Of a stretch of DNA of 64,000 nucleotides, positions 10,520 to 24,400 are shown piece by piece. How positions within the stretch are numbered: position 1 is the stretch's first letter; every line of letters begins with the position of its first letter. The translations under genes and the position numbers were made by a program. The stretch comes from Telmatactis stephensoni (Eukaryota; Cnidaria; Anthozoa; Actiniaria; Isophelliidae). Location: positions 434,001-498,000 of the forward strand of contig JALIZF010001787.1 in assembly GCA_029948255.1 (NCBI GenBank), read 5' to 3'. The notes under the pieces are model-generated. The model had not been told where the DNA came from. It did not search any database and saw only the letters and a list, made by a program, of their open reading frames with translations.

Positions 10520-13500
10520 ATGGACTCAACACAAAATGGGTTTTTGCGTAAATATCTCCTATCGTCTGCTGCAGCCACCTTTGCTGAAACAGGTAGCAAA
10601 ATATGATTATCATTTCTTAATTATTTGATGTCAAATAATGTTTGTCTTGTGCGTCAAAGATCATAATCGTCATTGGCACCATCTTCCACGTATCCAATAT
10701 CCATAAAAGTACCTCTACATTTATCTTTTTTACTAAACTGCTGCAAACCTATAACGATGAATCATCTGAAAGATTGTTTGTTAGTAGTATTGCCAAGAAA
10801 ACGTAGAAACATTTTTGGCGACGCATATATGATAAAATTTGTAAAAGTTGTTGCCATGCATGTGTTCGTTGTAATGTAACAGACCAGTCAGTGTTGTTTA
10901 TGCCAAACAAATCAAAATAATAGGTCAAGCTTAAAATCATTATTGTTTTAGCGATTTAAGTTCACGTTGTTCAATTTTCACTTATTTTTTCTTGCTTTCC
11001 ACTTGATACAGTTAGGATATAACTTGACTTGGGCTGTTTTATTTAAGAGTGTATAAATGACTTTATAAACAGTCCAACTGAGTTACGTAAGCTTATAAAA
11101 TAAACGGACTTGCTAGTTGAGATGTTTTATGATATATTTATTTGCTGTATTCACAATTCTAAGCCTTTTCTTTCAAGCCCGCTTTAGTTGTTGTATAGTT
11201 TGTTTTCAATACAAATTCTTTGAATCAACAACATCAAAACAAAAACTCAGATTTCCATTTCATTGAATTTTTTAATTTTTAATCATTTGTTAAGTGTTAT
11301 TGAATACATCAGGTGTGAAATCATCTGCAGTGATTCCATGGAAATTGTAGGAGTGAAGTGGTACTGAGCAAAGAAAACAGATTCTCTCAAATTAGTATTA
11401 ATAATAATTTAATTTAGTAGATTTTTCACTTCAGTGAACTGACTGAAGTTTTTGAATCTTAAATAATTGAAATCAATCAGTTGAATAATTTATCATGTCA
11501 TTGGTCACAGACCACTAATACTGGAGCTATGCATGGATAAGGCTGCAGTCATTAGTAAAAATTGAAAAATACCCTTATTTTAGAAACCAGAAATGCTTCA
11601 AAACTGAGAACCAAGCTTTATTTGTAATAGCTAGGCCATTTTCATTTATTAATGAGTAAAGCTATATAGGGAGGACACCAGTTGATCTCTAGTAGGTATA
11701 AACAAGGCTGACCTTATTGCAGCATTGAGTTCTTATAGTATAGTATAAAGAACGAGAGAGAGTGTTTTATCGGATATAAAGATCCGAGACGTAGGCGAGG
11801 ATCTTTATACCAATAAAACATGATCTCGAGTTGTTTATATGGCTTAAAAAACTCCAACACATATTAGAGTTGTACGTTCTCTAAAAGAAAATCAAAAATA
11901 TCTTCATTTATCTTGGAGAAAATCGAGGTTAAAGTTGATGTAATTTAGGGCCGAATCTTATTATAAGATATAAAGACACTCGTCACGGTGGCAATTTTCA
12001 TTGTGTTTGCCTTATGAATTATGAGTTTTTTAAGCTGTATTTAAGAGATGCCACTCCAATGCATCAAAGAACTTGTCCCATGTAATCTATTAAATGTATT
12101 CTTATTCCTTTTTTTTTCAGTTACATTTCCTTTGGACATCACCAAAACTAGGCTGCAGATTCAAGGTGAGAGAGCATCAATGGCGCCATCAAGTGGACAC
12201 ACTGTAGCTTACAGAGGGATGGTCCAGACAGCGGCTGGTATTGGTATGTGTTTGATTTAATCCTTGTCTGTAGCACTCCACACATTTATGTACTAAGCCT
12301 TTATTGTTATTCATATGGTAATCAGAAAACTTGTGAAAAGTTATGCTTATTGTGAAAATTGTTGGTGTATTAGCATTACAATATATTTTTGTCAGTAGAC
12401 AATGATAATAAGTACTATGCTATACACTTGCATGTATTTTTAAAAAGGTTTTGGTACAAATAGTGATTATAAGAATTTGTATATAGCGATTACTGAGAAG
12501 AATATTATATGCCATTCAGATGATGGCATTATAACTTTGACTTTGCTGTCCTCTAAATGGTTGCTCTTAATCCAAGTGTCAGCAAAAGTAATACCACTAA
12601 TATTACTATAAAGGCCTTCTGCTTATTTGATGACAGCTTGATTAGTATAATAGTTAAAATTAATTTTGCTTGTCATTTTGCAGTTAGGGAAGAAGGAGTA
12701 CTACGATTATGGAATGGTATCACCCCTGCTATAATGAGACATATAGGTATGTACATGTAATTATTTACTGGTCCAAATTTGTATTAATATTGTGATTTTA
12801 TAATGTGTAAGCCTGAGTCAGTGCACTGCTAAATGTGGTGTTTTTTTATCAAGAAAATATAACTTACAACAGTGTTAGAATGGCAGGATGCACACCAAAA
12901 CTCCTATTGCAATATAATTTTCATTTATTTATGTTAAGTTAACTTGCACAGTCTGTATCTAATGTGTGCTTTTTTGGCTGTTATATAGTCTATACAGGTT
13001 CGCGGATGACAGTGTATGAGTTTCTTCGCAACAATGTATTAAAACGTGACAAAGATGGGATGTTTCCTGTTTGGTAAGTGATGATGCAAGATTTTTTAAC
13101 AGAAAGTCAATCCATTGGCAAGACTACAGATACTTGTTATTGAAAGTTTATTTTGGTAATGTTTAAGACAGCCAGGCAAAGTTGTCTTAACATGTACCAA
13201 CAATAATTGTGCCAAAGCCCAACCATCGGGCAAACCTCTACTGCAACACTTGTCATAGACTATAATGGCTAGTCTGTCACTAGCAATGGGACTGTTACCT
13301 CATTGAAATAAATGTGGCAAAATAAAATTTAAGCAAAGTTAAAATCGACACAGTTGCTGCATGACCAGCAGTTTTTGGTGTTGTGGGGGCACCCTAGGCA
13401 TTGCAGGGTCATGTGGTGCTTGACGTTGTAGATCAGTGAGGATTATGTTGCTTTGCTTGCTGTATTTGTGAGCTGCCAAAAAAGTCTTAAATCCTGTCAG

Positions 13501-16500
13501 CTTGTGTCAAGAATGGATGGTCGACAAACAAGAAATAGCCTTTCTGCTGCTTGTGCCACAGCCTCGTCAGGCATCTCCCTCCAAAACTTATCTGTGCCAA
13601 TGAGTTTAACACGGGACAAAAAAAACAACAAGCCATGACGGGATGTCCTTTGTTCAGTGTTATTCGGTAACTGAGTTAAGAATACAGAATACATTGTGTG
13701 GTAAACTAATGATATACATATGTATTATATTCATATATAATACAATTATATGTATAAGTCGACTGTTAAGATTATGATATACAATGGTAGATTATCTAGA
13801 CATCTTATTTAACAGCTTTCAATTATAGTTAGCTGCACTGGAGCTAACGTGACGAGGCTAAACACGGCTGCGAGGGAGACTACTGCACTGTAGGGTCCAA
13901 TAGTTTTTGTCTTTTGTAGGAAATCAGTGATCAGTGGGATGACAGCTGGAGCTGTTGGTCAATTCATATCAAGTCCAACAGATTTAGTCAAAGTGCAAAT
14001 GCAGATGGAAGGAAAAAGAGTTTTAATTGAAAAACGAGAACCTAGGTAACTAATGTGGATGTTATGTTGGGCTTCCTGTGTTGATTTACCACAGGACTCC
14101 CAAAATAGAGATTAATCTTCCAAATTAAAGTGTAAATGTTTCTGGTCAACAGAGTTCGAAGTACCTTGCATGCTTTTCGAAATATTGTCAAACATCATGG
14201 TTATAGAGGATTATGGAAGGGATGGCTGCCTAATGTACAAAGAGCTGCATTAGTTAACATGGGAGGTGAGAATGCTGTAGCAGTGATTGGGTGGCTGCCT
14301 GACTAATGTCTGCGCCTGGATATCTCTTTGAGTCAGATTACAGGCTTGGTACTAAATGACTGTCTTTAAAACTAGTTGTCCAACTGAGTGGCTGTTTGAT
14401 TTACCAACACCCTAGCTAGCTGTTCTAACTGATCCAACTGTGAAATTTCTGACTGTTTGATTCACTGTTCAACAGACTGATCAACTAACTGTTTGACCTT
14501 GCCACTGAATGAACATCCAACGACTGATTCTGAGACTGTGTGAATGAATGAGTGTCTGTATAACTGTCTGAGCAACTCTTGCTTGACAGACTGCCTACTG
14601 TTAGGACTGTCTTCTGGCTCATTGATTAACTGGCAGATTAGTAAACTAAATGTCAAAATTTGATCACATTTCTGGGCTTTTGTTTCTAGATTTAACAACA
14701 TATGACACAGTTAAACATTCTATACTTAAACATACAAAAATGGGAGATAATTGGGTCCTGCACACCTTGTCTAGGTAAGCTTTATCATCATAATCATCAT
14801 CATCATAATCTGTCTTTTTTTATATTTAAACATATATTTTGATCTAACATTAACCTCAAGAGTGTAGCGCTCATTGAGGGGGTCTATGTCTAGATCTTTT
14901 TTACAAAATTTGTGCATGTAGTGTGACCGGAACAGGAAAACAAGAAAGAAGAAAAACTAATATAAAGCATTATGTAAAGAAGGGATGTGTACTGTTATTA
15001 GAAATATATAGAAAAAGAAATGGAAAAACTCCTTATCCTGTGCGTTCGTGACAGTTGCTTATTGAAATGCATCATCATCATCATCATCATCACCATCATC
15101 ATCCATGTTCATCATCATCCATGTTCATCACAGTCATCCAACTAACACAGTTACTGTTTGAATAAAACAGTGTATGTTCAGGATTTGTGGCATCAATCAT
15201 AAGTACACCAGCAGATGTCGTAAAGACAAGAATAATGAATAACCCCTCGGGGTACCGGGGATCAATCGACTGTTTTACCAGAGCTGTAAGTATATCAATA
15301 AACTGTGTATCATGAATTGCGGGTAATTAAATTTTTTCATTAGGGCCGTAGGTATCTATAAATACCGGGTATCGGGGATTTTTTAACGCTATCGTACTTG
15401 TTACGTTAACTCATACAAATGTAGATACGAGAGATCGTTCATCTGGGATTGTTTGTTAAATCGTAGCACAGTTACCCGGTACCGGGGATTGATCAGGTCC
15501 CTACACATGCCAGATAGTTCCAAGTATTCAAATAAAATAGTTCGTCGGGTATAGGTTCGTATAGGTAGAGCATCCGTCTAGTTAATCGGAAGGTCGTGGG
15601 TTCGGTTCCCACCCGGGGCTAAACTTTACGTTCCATCCCTGCAACTTTGCACGTAACGCGTGGCACGTAACGCGTATTTTTCTGTACTGGTTGATGTTGT
15701 GTTTTTTAACGTGGAGTTATCATTTATCCATAGTAGTTCGTGTTTTTGTTTCATTATTATACTTGTTTCAATTGAAGCATTGTTTTTGTAACATCTTGAT
15801 AAGAGAATTGTTTAGATATTTCAAAACACCAGCATTATTTGTCTGGAAATGTATTGCTAGTTTATAGTTCATGTTACCTTCATATTTGGAAATGAAGTTG
15901 AATTTTTTTTAAGTGTGTTACCATCTTGCGTGTTTTCAACTGTTTTTCTCTGAAAACCGAAAGCTCGGAATAAATCCGTAGATGAGTCGTCTTCTATTCA
16001 ATTGTATCCAAATATACAAACCTCTGTGAGTTACTTGATATGTTCGATCAGGCACTGTACTTTGGTACTTTACTGTGTCTTCTTCCTTACAATTGTGTAA
16101 CAATGTACTCAGTAAGTATTGTTCTTATTACAGGTAAAGCAAGAGGGATTCTTCTCACTTTATAAAGGATGGCTACCTACATGGTCCCGTATGGTAAGAA
16201 TTTAGAGCAAATCTTGTGGAAAATACGGCATCGAAGAAATCCATTTCTCTTGACTTTTCGTCTTTCTCTAGGGTCCCAAATACATGTATTTGGCGTGTGT
16301 CCACCTCTGCAACTGTTGCTCGTAAGCAGAGTTGCAGGCGTAGACACACGATTCAACACACACGTAAAGTGCTCAACGTTACGTAGTGAACTTAAAGCTG
16401 ATGTAACACGAGACGATTTGCAACAACGATTTTTCGCGCAACCTCTCCTTGTTCAAACCAACGCCTCGACAATTTTGAATGGTTAAATTCGTAATTTTTC

Positions 16501-17157
16501 CCGTAAATTAGCGGACCCGTAAGGTTATCGGGTCTTTCGGGAAACGGGCCCAAGGAGTGGACACACGAAGCAACCCTACCGTTGAGCGCAACGTTGCGAA
16601 AATGGTGCATCGCGCGTCTAAAGCCCGCAGCACACGTTGAGAAACTGCATGAGGAAACTACCACGCGAGGCACTTATCATACGATTTCTCGCCGCAGACG
16701 TTGCATCTTTGGCTTCGCAAGGCCGAAAGTATCAAACAAAAAATAGCACACGGTGAGGAAAGTGCCTCACGTGGCAGTTTCGATTCCTCACACAGTTTCT
16801 CAACGTGTGCGGCGGGCTTAAGCCTTCAATGTGTTTGTTATTTAACGAGAATTCATTGCACAATACAAAGAGGTTATTACATGAAACGTTGTGATAAATT
16901 GTTTATTTTACGACCAACTTCAAGGAAAAAAACAAATCTTACCTTTGCGCGCTCTAAACCGTTTAATACGGCTTTCAAAACCGTGTAATACGCTCGCATA
17001 TTTGCACTCGGTTTAGTCTTTATTTGCACTGAAAAGCGCACGGTCGTATAATAAAGTTTCTGATTCTACTATCCTTTTTCGACAGGCTCCGTGGTCGCTG
17101 ACATTTTGGCTAACGTATGAAGAGATACGAAAGTTAACAGGGGCTCCTGGATTTTAG
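10520..17157 (+). CDS. SLC25A27: Mitochondrial uncoupling protein 4-type carrier (10 exons)
   Basis: This is an inner-membrane mitochondrial carrier of the UCP branch. Exons: 10520-10592, 12121-12243, 12684-12746, 12989-13073, 13920-14045, 14153-14265, 14690-14774, 15171-15285, 16134-16193, 17086-17157. They join to 915 nt (304 aa), the usual carrier length. Each third of the protein carries the carrier signature PxDxxKxxx[12 protein letters not shown] near residue 28, [11 protein letters not shown] near 133 and [11 protein letters not shown] near 235. The blocks [33 protein letters not shown] and [11 protein letters not shown] resemble UCP4 more than UCP1-3 or UCP5. Exon 1 encodes a short N-terminus and exon 8 starts after an ACAG acceptor, both chosen by phase. 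Substrate is not shown by sequence; UCP4 proteins are linked to proton or anion transport. AATAAA lies at 17362. Confidence 0.92.
11763..11820. repeat. Short stem-loop with ATAAAGATCC arms
   Basis: TGTTTTATCGGATATAAAG and GATCC fold back on GGATCTTTATACCAATAAAA across a core GAGACGTAGGCGA. It lies in UCP4 intron 1 and is probably a decayed MITE. Confidence 0.5.
15065..15122. repeat. (ATC)n microsatellite
   Basis: Imperfect ATC triplets within UCP4 intron 7. A shorter stretch of the same triplet occurs near 14788-14812. Confidence 0.85.
15548..15620 (+). repeat. tRNA-related SINE head or tRNA pseudogene
   Basis: A B-box-like GTGGGTTCGGTTCCCACC follows an A-box-like TAGGTAGAGCATC at tRNA-like spacing. 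The 5' acceptor side does not pair with the 3' CGGGGCT end and the anticodon stem is poor. I therefore read it as SINE-derived rather than a working tRNA gene. It lies in UCP4 intron 8. Confidence 0.4.
16622..16818. mobile_element. Harbinger-like MITE, 197 bp, TAA target duplication
   Basis: AGCCCGCAGCACACGTTGAG starts the element and CTCAACGTGTGCGGCGGGCT ends it. It is flanked on both sides by TAA, the TWA type of target duplication typical of PIF/Harbinger. It lies in the last UCP4 intron. A weaker hairpin with CTGCAACT arms occurs at about 16293-16355. Confidence 0.75.
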
Positions 17158-17592
17158 TAAATTATAGAGGAAATATTTGTAAAAAGATTAATTATTATAT
17201 GCCCTTCAAAAAAAAGAAGAAGAAAACAAGGGGAAAACAAGGGAAATTTTCGTGGGTAAAAGCTCTATGAACGATGGACGTTACGCAATTGGGTTTTACG
17301 AGATACATCGTAAGATATTGTATCGTTTTGATAATAAAGGATTATTATTTTTAACCATAAAAATAAAATAAAAGTGGTTTCACAGCATTGTAACAACGTC
17401 CAAATCACTTGACAATTCCATCGACATCACTGACACTTTTTTTGGAAATTTATTTCGGAATCAAAAAGCGAATTTTGTTTTCTTTGTTTTCAAAATTATA
17501 AATTGCTTTGTAATAATCAATATAATTTAATCTTTGTATCAAAATTAAAGAATCGCAACAAAAAAGAAAAAAGAAAAAAAAAAAAGAAAAGA

Positions 17593-17901
17593 AGCTGTCG
17601 TCAGCAGGGCTCGAACCTGCAACACCAAAATAGGCACCCCCCTGGACGCCAAGTATACAGAATAAATTATTGAAAATTAAAAAAACGAAAATTGAATTTT
17701 GGGACGATTCTCCCGAGACATTCAAAGAAGCTGAGACATCGAATCGACTTACGTTAAGGATGAAGATTTCGGCCCCATCCACGCTATCCCGGTGCTACAT
17801 ATTACAGTTGACTTAGCCCGAAGGCCAGGGAGGGAGACGATATCCGGACCCTAATCCATACCTTTAGATATCACCTTAGACCACTGCGCTACCTAGACAC
17901 T
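17593..17901 (-). repeat. Possible tRNA-derived SINE, interrupted
   Basis: On the minus strand TAGCGCAGTGGTCTAAGG looks like an A box, and GCAGGTTCGAGCCCTGC looks like a B box followed by a T/C-rich tail. They are about 270 bp apart, too far for an intact tRNA head, so the element is either interrupted or two fragments. Confidence 0.3.
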
Positions 17902-18548
17902 TAATAAATTTAATGACTAATTGGGGTAGTCTATTCGGCGAAGTTTCATTATGATGCTAATATGTTTGTCCCAAATCCTTAGGGACACAAAGAAACCAAT
18001 CAAATGAATGATCAACATAATATGTGCAGAACACGCGTCGTTTAAAATGTTGCGCGCAATTGCCCATGCATCAGTTGATGGATGATCATCACTGAATGTT
18101 TTCAGTTGGAAGCCACACTTACAGAGATTATCCTAAACCATAATCGGATCGACGAGCACCGATGCGAAGGTTTAATGGAACATATCAGTAAAGATAAGTT
18201 GTTTTAAAATTTGTTTTTCCCCTCGATCGATTCTACATCGAGAAGCTCATACTGACTTACTCGTAGTTGTACGTTCTTTAAAAGTATCTTTGCGGTATAA
18301 GAATTTACATATGGAGACTTTGGTATCAGAGAATCTCATTCGAAATTGTAATAAAGTATCAGAGTGCAGGCTTTGGGAACTTTGTGAAAATCTTGAAAAT
18401 CGCGTTTCTCAAAAAATATGTTGGGCTTCCTGTGTCGCTTCTCTTTTTCCAAGATGGCGGAATGAGCGTGTCAGTCCCAATTAATAAAGTGTTTGACTTA
18501 ATTTATTGTTATTCTTAAATTATAGCTAAGTTTAATTTAGGGCTGCTG

Positions 18549-18583
18549 CGGTCCGTTTCAACACTCATACGAAATCTGCTCTA
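18549..18583. mobile_element. Family A MITE end fragment
   Basis: Only the terminal CGGTCCGTTTCAACACTCAT and ACGAAATCTGCTCTA part of the family is left. Confidence 0.6.
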
Positions 18584-20836
18584 TCAATGTGCACGCAATG
18601 TGCATCAGGCAAACTTCAAGTAACTACTAGGCAGCCGTAAAGAGATAGAGTAGAGAACATGGGCTAATTGACCAAACAGTAGCGCGCGTTAATTAGGGCG
18701 TAACGTTTTGTCCAAAGAAATAAAATCACATGTCATCAGATCCCTCAATTTCATGGAGTTTTTAAGCATTTAATTATTGACTAATTTTTCAATGATTTTC
18801 CATGGAAAATACATAATCAAATCAACATTTATTTTGACACGACTGATAAAAACGTTTTGGCTGGTCAACCGCCATATCAACAGTATCCACGGAAGGCTGC
18901 AGGGATGGGTGAACACAACCCTGTTTACGTTATCAATGAAAAATACACTCGATTATTCACAGGCGATTTTAGTGTGATTGTTTTTGATTCAGCTTCAATA
19001 AAGATCATTGTTTTGCCGAGTGTTTGCAGTGTTAACTAAACAGGTAGTCTATCGCAGGTATGACACTTTAGGTTCCACTATTGGCCAAACACCAAATTTA
19101 AAGTAAACACAAAAAAGCTTGTCTTCCCGACGGTAAATCACCAAAAAATTGCGAGGATAACGTTTCCTTGGATTGAAGAAAAGCATTAGAGGATTTTGAG
19201 TCAAAGGTGGGTCATTTCATAGAGTTTTGTAGAATGAAATAATAGTTTCTTGACATCTCTCTGTTGTAGGGGAATTACATAGGATTACACATAGGTACCA
19301 GTTAAGGTTCTTGGCGGTCAGTAAATTATGACAGCAAAGGCCAAAGTTCTTGAAATTTGCTAGTAGGCACTTGACAAGAGTTTGAACGGCGACAAATCAA
19401 TAGTCTACAAAAAAGTTGACTAATTTTAGAAGTCAACTGGGTGTACGCCTTTACCAGCGAGTAATTCGTAAGTCGTAATTACTGACAGTTACAGAACGAG
19501 TCACTCGACTTCAAGGCAATGCATTACGAACTTCAAATCCTTTTTCGACAACTTTATCATTAAAAAATGTCTTTATTTTAATGTTGCTCCGAAATATTAC
19601 AAACGGACCTAGGAGAACTCTTAGCCTTTGGGATGAAAGATGGCTGACGGAGCTCCAAATTCTCATTGTTTACGAAAACGTCTGAAAGCCTGCAAAGATC
19701 TAATGCCCTTCTTTCAAACAAATGACAAAGTGTTGAATTGACGCCCTTCGTACTTCAGGTTTTACTTGAAGCGCGACGAATCAGTTCAGTTCAGGCAAGT
19801 GTATTGAGAAATTTGAGCTGGCATTTGTTGAGTTTCTTGAAAGCTCAGTGATAAGTATATAATGAACCGATAAATATCTTTTTCATTTATTTTTGTAAAA
19901 TAGATCAAAGACTTGACCATTGACTTTCGTAAAAAAATATAAGCGAACAATACAATGTGAAATATTTAATTTCTCTTAATTTGATAAAAAAATTGGAAAT
20001 GCAGTTAAAATGATTTGAATGTCTGAAGCATTTTTGGGTGATTACAACAACTGTTTTATCAGAAATCCTTTCATCCGTGAGTTTGTATAAAGGTGATCAT
20101 TGATGCTCATAACTATCTCATGGAGGGTATAGGCCAAATCTGTCATCGCTATTTCATAGTGGTGTAGGATATTACAGAGTTTTCCCATATTCGAATTATA
20201 TGTATGTACGGAATCAAATATTAAAATATCTCAAATTGTATAAAACCGTAGGAAAGTGGAAAGAGAGAATAATAACCAGTTGTTTAATTTTATGACCGCG
20301 TGCCTGGGATTTTCTATGAATGAATAATTTGTTTTTTTGGTTGAATGCATGACCGGCCAACATGAATGTAGTGAATTTTCCAACTTTGTATGCTCTTTTT
20401 TTCTGTTTTATAGCTAATGTCTATTGTTTTGCTTAAGAAATTACAGTAACTCTTATATTATTAATATTTGAACACTATATCTCATATCAAACATGTTTGT
20501 TGCACTTAACCACAGGAATCCCACGCCTGATCCACACAATACTTACTACGCAATCTTCGGAATACAATAATCTTAGACCTAATTCGAACGTCGCATCTGA
20601 CCGACCAATGTGTTTGATTGACGAAAGAGAATCGCCAAGTTTTATCTGTTTGTTTTGTAGTTCCTTGAAGTTTGTTGTAAAATAAACAAATTATTACAGG
20701 ATAAGTTCTAAAATGACTCGTAAAAATACACACCCGTATTACACAACTTTTATTGTAATAACCATCGTCTTATGCCACTTGACAAATAGACAACAGCTAT
20801 GCCTGACTTTACTTAAGCAATATACAACGCGCGTGC

Positions 20837-20982
20837 ATGTCTCTGCATTGTAATATAAACACGATGGAAGATGTAGAGCAAGAGAAAAGCAAGCTTAGGA
20901 ACACGAGGCGTAGCCGAGTGTTTCTCTTGCCTTTTGAGTACTCTACATCTTCCAGAGTGTTTATATCAAAGTACAGAGACAT
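20837..20982. mobile_element. Stem-loop element with GAGGCGTAGCCGAG core
   Basis: The arms ATGTCTCTG, TATAAACAC and GGAAGATGTAGAG are answered in reverse order on the right (CTCTACATCTTCC, GTGTTTATA, CAGAGACAT). The loop region is itself palindromic. Non-coding, MITE-like. Confidence 0.6.
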
Positions 20983-21473
20983 AAGTGATTATTTTTTATT
21001 GCTTTTATATTTTTTATATTGCGAGCCATGTCTATGTCCTCTGATATAAAGATGGTAGCAAGCCAATCAGCTGTGTGCGCGTTGTATCTCAAATATTTTA
21101 TGATTAAAATTAGAAAAGATCTGCTCCAACGTACCGTGTGCAATTTTCATCAGCTAAATTAAGTTTTCAAAAGAAATTCTTCTGGTTGAATTGAAGCTCA
21201 TTGGGGACTAGTTTTGTCTCCAGTCAATCGCAAATAATGAGATTCGTGAACTTTTAACAGCTGATTGATTGCAACCTATCACTGACTATGGGACCCCCTT
21301 CATGGCAACGTGAAATGAGGATTACGAAAAATAACACGATAACATCAAAGTCAACACCGGACTAGAAAGCGCGTAAGAACTGCGCACAGCAATGCTCCAC
21401 AGGAAAATTTGTGATGAACTTTTCAATGTGGCTGGTTTACTTATATATTTGTTGTCTTTTCTCCTAGAAGACC

Positions 21474-24400
21474 ATGTTTGTGGGTAAGCCAATCATGCGC
21501 GCCCTTCTAGTGACCTTACTAGTTAACATGGGTAAGACTTCACGATATTTTATTTTACTCGTCCATTGGGATCAAAACATAATTGACTCCGGCCCTTGAG
21601 GTAGAACTCCTTTATATTTTGGACGGGGATGATGAGGCCCCTTTAAGTCAAATTCATGGGGTTTGGTTTCTTTTAAGGCGCTGTTACACGCTGAAACTTT
21701 CCTCTGAAACTTGCCTCAATCGCCGTTGCGAGACAAGTTTCACAACGCATATCACCGTGTAACATGGTCATTTGGCTGAAACTTTCCCCGGTTCGGTTTG
21801 ACGAGATGGTTTCACGAAAAGTAGAACTACTTTCTACTCCTGCAACAGAAAGGTGTGTCGCGAGTAAGTTTCAGGACGAAATTTCAGGGTGTACTGTAAA
21901 ACCCCTTATGAAAATCGTCTCGCATTGGCGATCGACACAAGTTTCAGATAAAAGTTTCAGCGTGTAACAACGCCTTTAGGGTGTTCACTGTCAGAGGCTG
22001 GTACAAATGAACAACGAAGCGAAACGTGAAATCTTTAGGAATTCTTTATATAAGTACTGTAGAATTAAATGCAACAATTTGGAAAAATCTTGTATGTTTT
22101 TCATTGATACCTTTTAGGGGTTAAAATTGATATCCCTGACGATCATTCCTTGTCCAAAACCTGATTTGGGAGTCTTCTCCTCGGGAATGAATTTGCGGAA
22201 TCATACAACGTGCAATTCACATAACAAAACTCTATCATGTGTTCATTATATTATTAGTTTTTCTGCAATTAAATTCATATAGTCACAGGGGGTTTCCTAC
22301 CTGTTAATATTTAGCAGGGGTCAAAGAACTCCAAATTGCTGGTTACTCAAAGATACTACGTACTTACAGCTCAGGATTCGATGTGGCTCCTCTTTTTGCA
22401 CTCCGTCCAGTCCTCGACTTCCTAGCTTCTTGTTCTCAGCACATTTTGACGTCATCTGTGCATCTATTAGAGTGCAGACACTGGGAAATGGAATGTATTT
22501 GTTAATTTTTAACGTCTTTCAGCCTTTTCCGACAAACGTGATGTATCATGGTTTGGTTCAACCAAGAAAGCCAAGATGGAATCTCCAAACTTAGAACGTA
22601 AGTATTGTGACCAAATGAACGAGGCCCAACCGACACTAGTGAAAAACGTCTGCGCATGCTCGTAGTCATGTTTTGGTGCTTTTGTAAACTTATGTAAATT
22701 TCGCCTTCAACAATGGTTTTTACAAAATGTCAAAACTTAAGGTCAGTTCTTGAAACTTTGGGCCAGTATTCACGTCTTCATTAATGCAATACCTGTCTCA
22801 AAAACGTATACAAGAGAAATTTTATGTATACACAGAGAACACGAGCATTTAATTTCAAGCTAAAACTCACACATCAGTCTAAAGAAAACATCGCAATATG
22901 CACGCATGCGCAAACGTTTTTCACCAGTGTCGGCTCAACCGGAGTCACAAAGATGAAGACTCGAGTGACAGTCGAAATGTCTGTAAATGATCTAAATACA
23001 AAAAAGTTAAAGAAAAACTACAAAACTATTTTTATTATGAATATACCTGACTGTAAAAAAAATCTTTACACTGATCATGCTCGAAAATTCGGGGTTAAAA
23101 GTACCGGCAATTCAACTGTCGTGTAATTATGCGAATTTCTCGTGTAATATTTCACCAGGGAAAGAGTACAACAAAAGCGACGTTTTAGGAAAAATAAGCA
23201 CTAAATTTTCATGAACAGCCTTAACTTTCAAGGTTTGCTACACTTCCAATGGTTATATTTAATTAAAACGACCGCAGTATACGCAATGCGTTTTTCATCC
23301 GTTTTGCCCCGACCACACAAATGCGTTTTCTTTTAAAGCGCATGAACTTCAATTAGTTTTGCGTCCACACTTGGCCGTCATTGGAGATGTTTTTTTTTGC
23401 TAATGATATTTATTCCTTTGTAGAAGTACATATACAGCAACCACCACCTACCTACCAAGATACTCAACATCCTTTAAAAGAGGATTCACAAAAGCTGAAG
23501 AGTATTACAGGTAACGTACAGTTAAGTACAATCTTTGCCAAAATCGTTGGAACGATTGGAGTTTTGACGCACGCGCAGTGGATTTTGATCTTATGCCTGA
23601 ACTCTACGAACTGTTCCATAGTACATGCAGTGCTGTAAGAAACATACGGTTTCAGTGACAAATCCCTTTCATATAAACAAGGCCTTAGAAGCATAGGCTC
23701 CCACGTAGCCGCAGTTTGCATTGTGTGTCACGCAAGGCTTGTTTGGGGGTCTAAGCCTTGCGTGACACACAAAACTGCGGCTGCGCAGGAGACTATTAGA
23801 AGCCGAGATAACTGCCGTTTTGTTCCTGGGAAATTAAAAACAAAACCTGTTATCCCGGCAGACAAATTGCCTACGTATAACTCAAGGCCTAACTAGTCTG
23901 CACCTTCAAAGTGTGCCATGGATTTTCATGTCATGCAGAATTGTTCTATTGAGTATTTTCGGAATAAACTTTATTACTTACGGTTTTTCGCTGTGGAATG
24001 CAGTGAAAAACTAGCAATATTTTTCTCTTACGATGCTGCCATTCTGTTTTCAGATGTTATTGATGAAACGTTAAAGACTAAACAGCAAGACACAGTCATG
24101 GCAGAAGCCCTAAAAGCAGGTCAGGAATTTAACAAGATCTATTGTACCGATTACGTTTCCAAGTTACAACTCAATACAACCGATTCAAAATCACTGATTG
24201 GCATGAGTACATACTATGCCGTTACTATCTTGTATGGTACAGGAAATATTTTTGCACAGTCAATCAGTTTCTCGCTTTCTGATTGGTCAAAAACTGTGGT
24301 AAATAAGAGTCCATATACCAACGATTTACGTCATCGTTTTGATTTTGCGCGCTCGCTCGAAGCTAGTTTGACGAGAAATTCCTTCTTCAATTTGTGATAA

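Larger units (their letters stand above)
17158..21473. other. Gene-poor spacer between UCP4 and the WSC-Hog gene
   Basis: It holds a UCP4 polyadenylation signal candidate (AATAAA, 17362), tRNA-like boxes on the minus strand, a family A MITE fragment (18549-18583) and a hairpin (20837-20982). The open frames here (for example 18290-18484, 18777-18977, 20497-20685) are short, have no family signature and do not join by phase. I recognise no gene. Confidence 0.6.

Noticed and set aside
15548..15620. Functional tRNA gene
   Set aside because: A- and B-box-like motifs exist, but the acceptor stem does not pair and the anticodon stem is poor.
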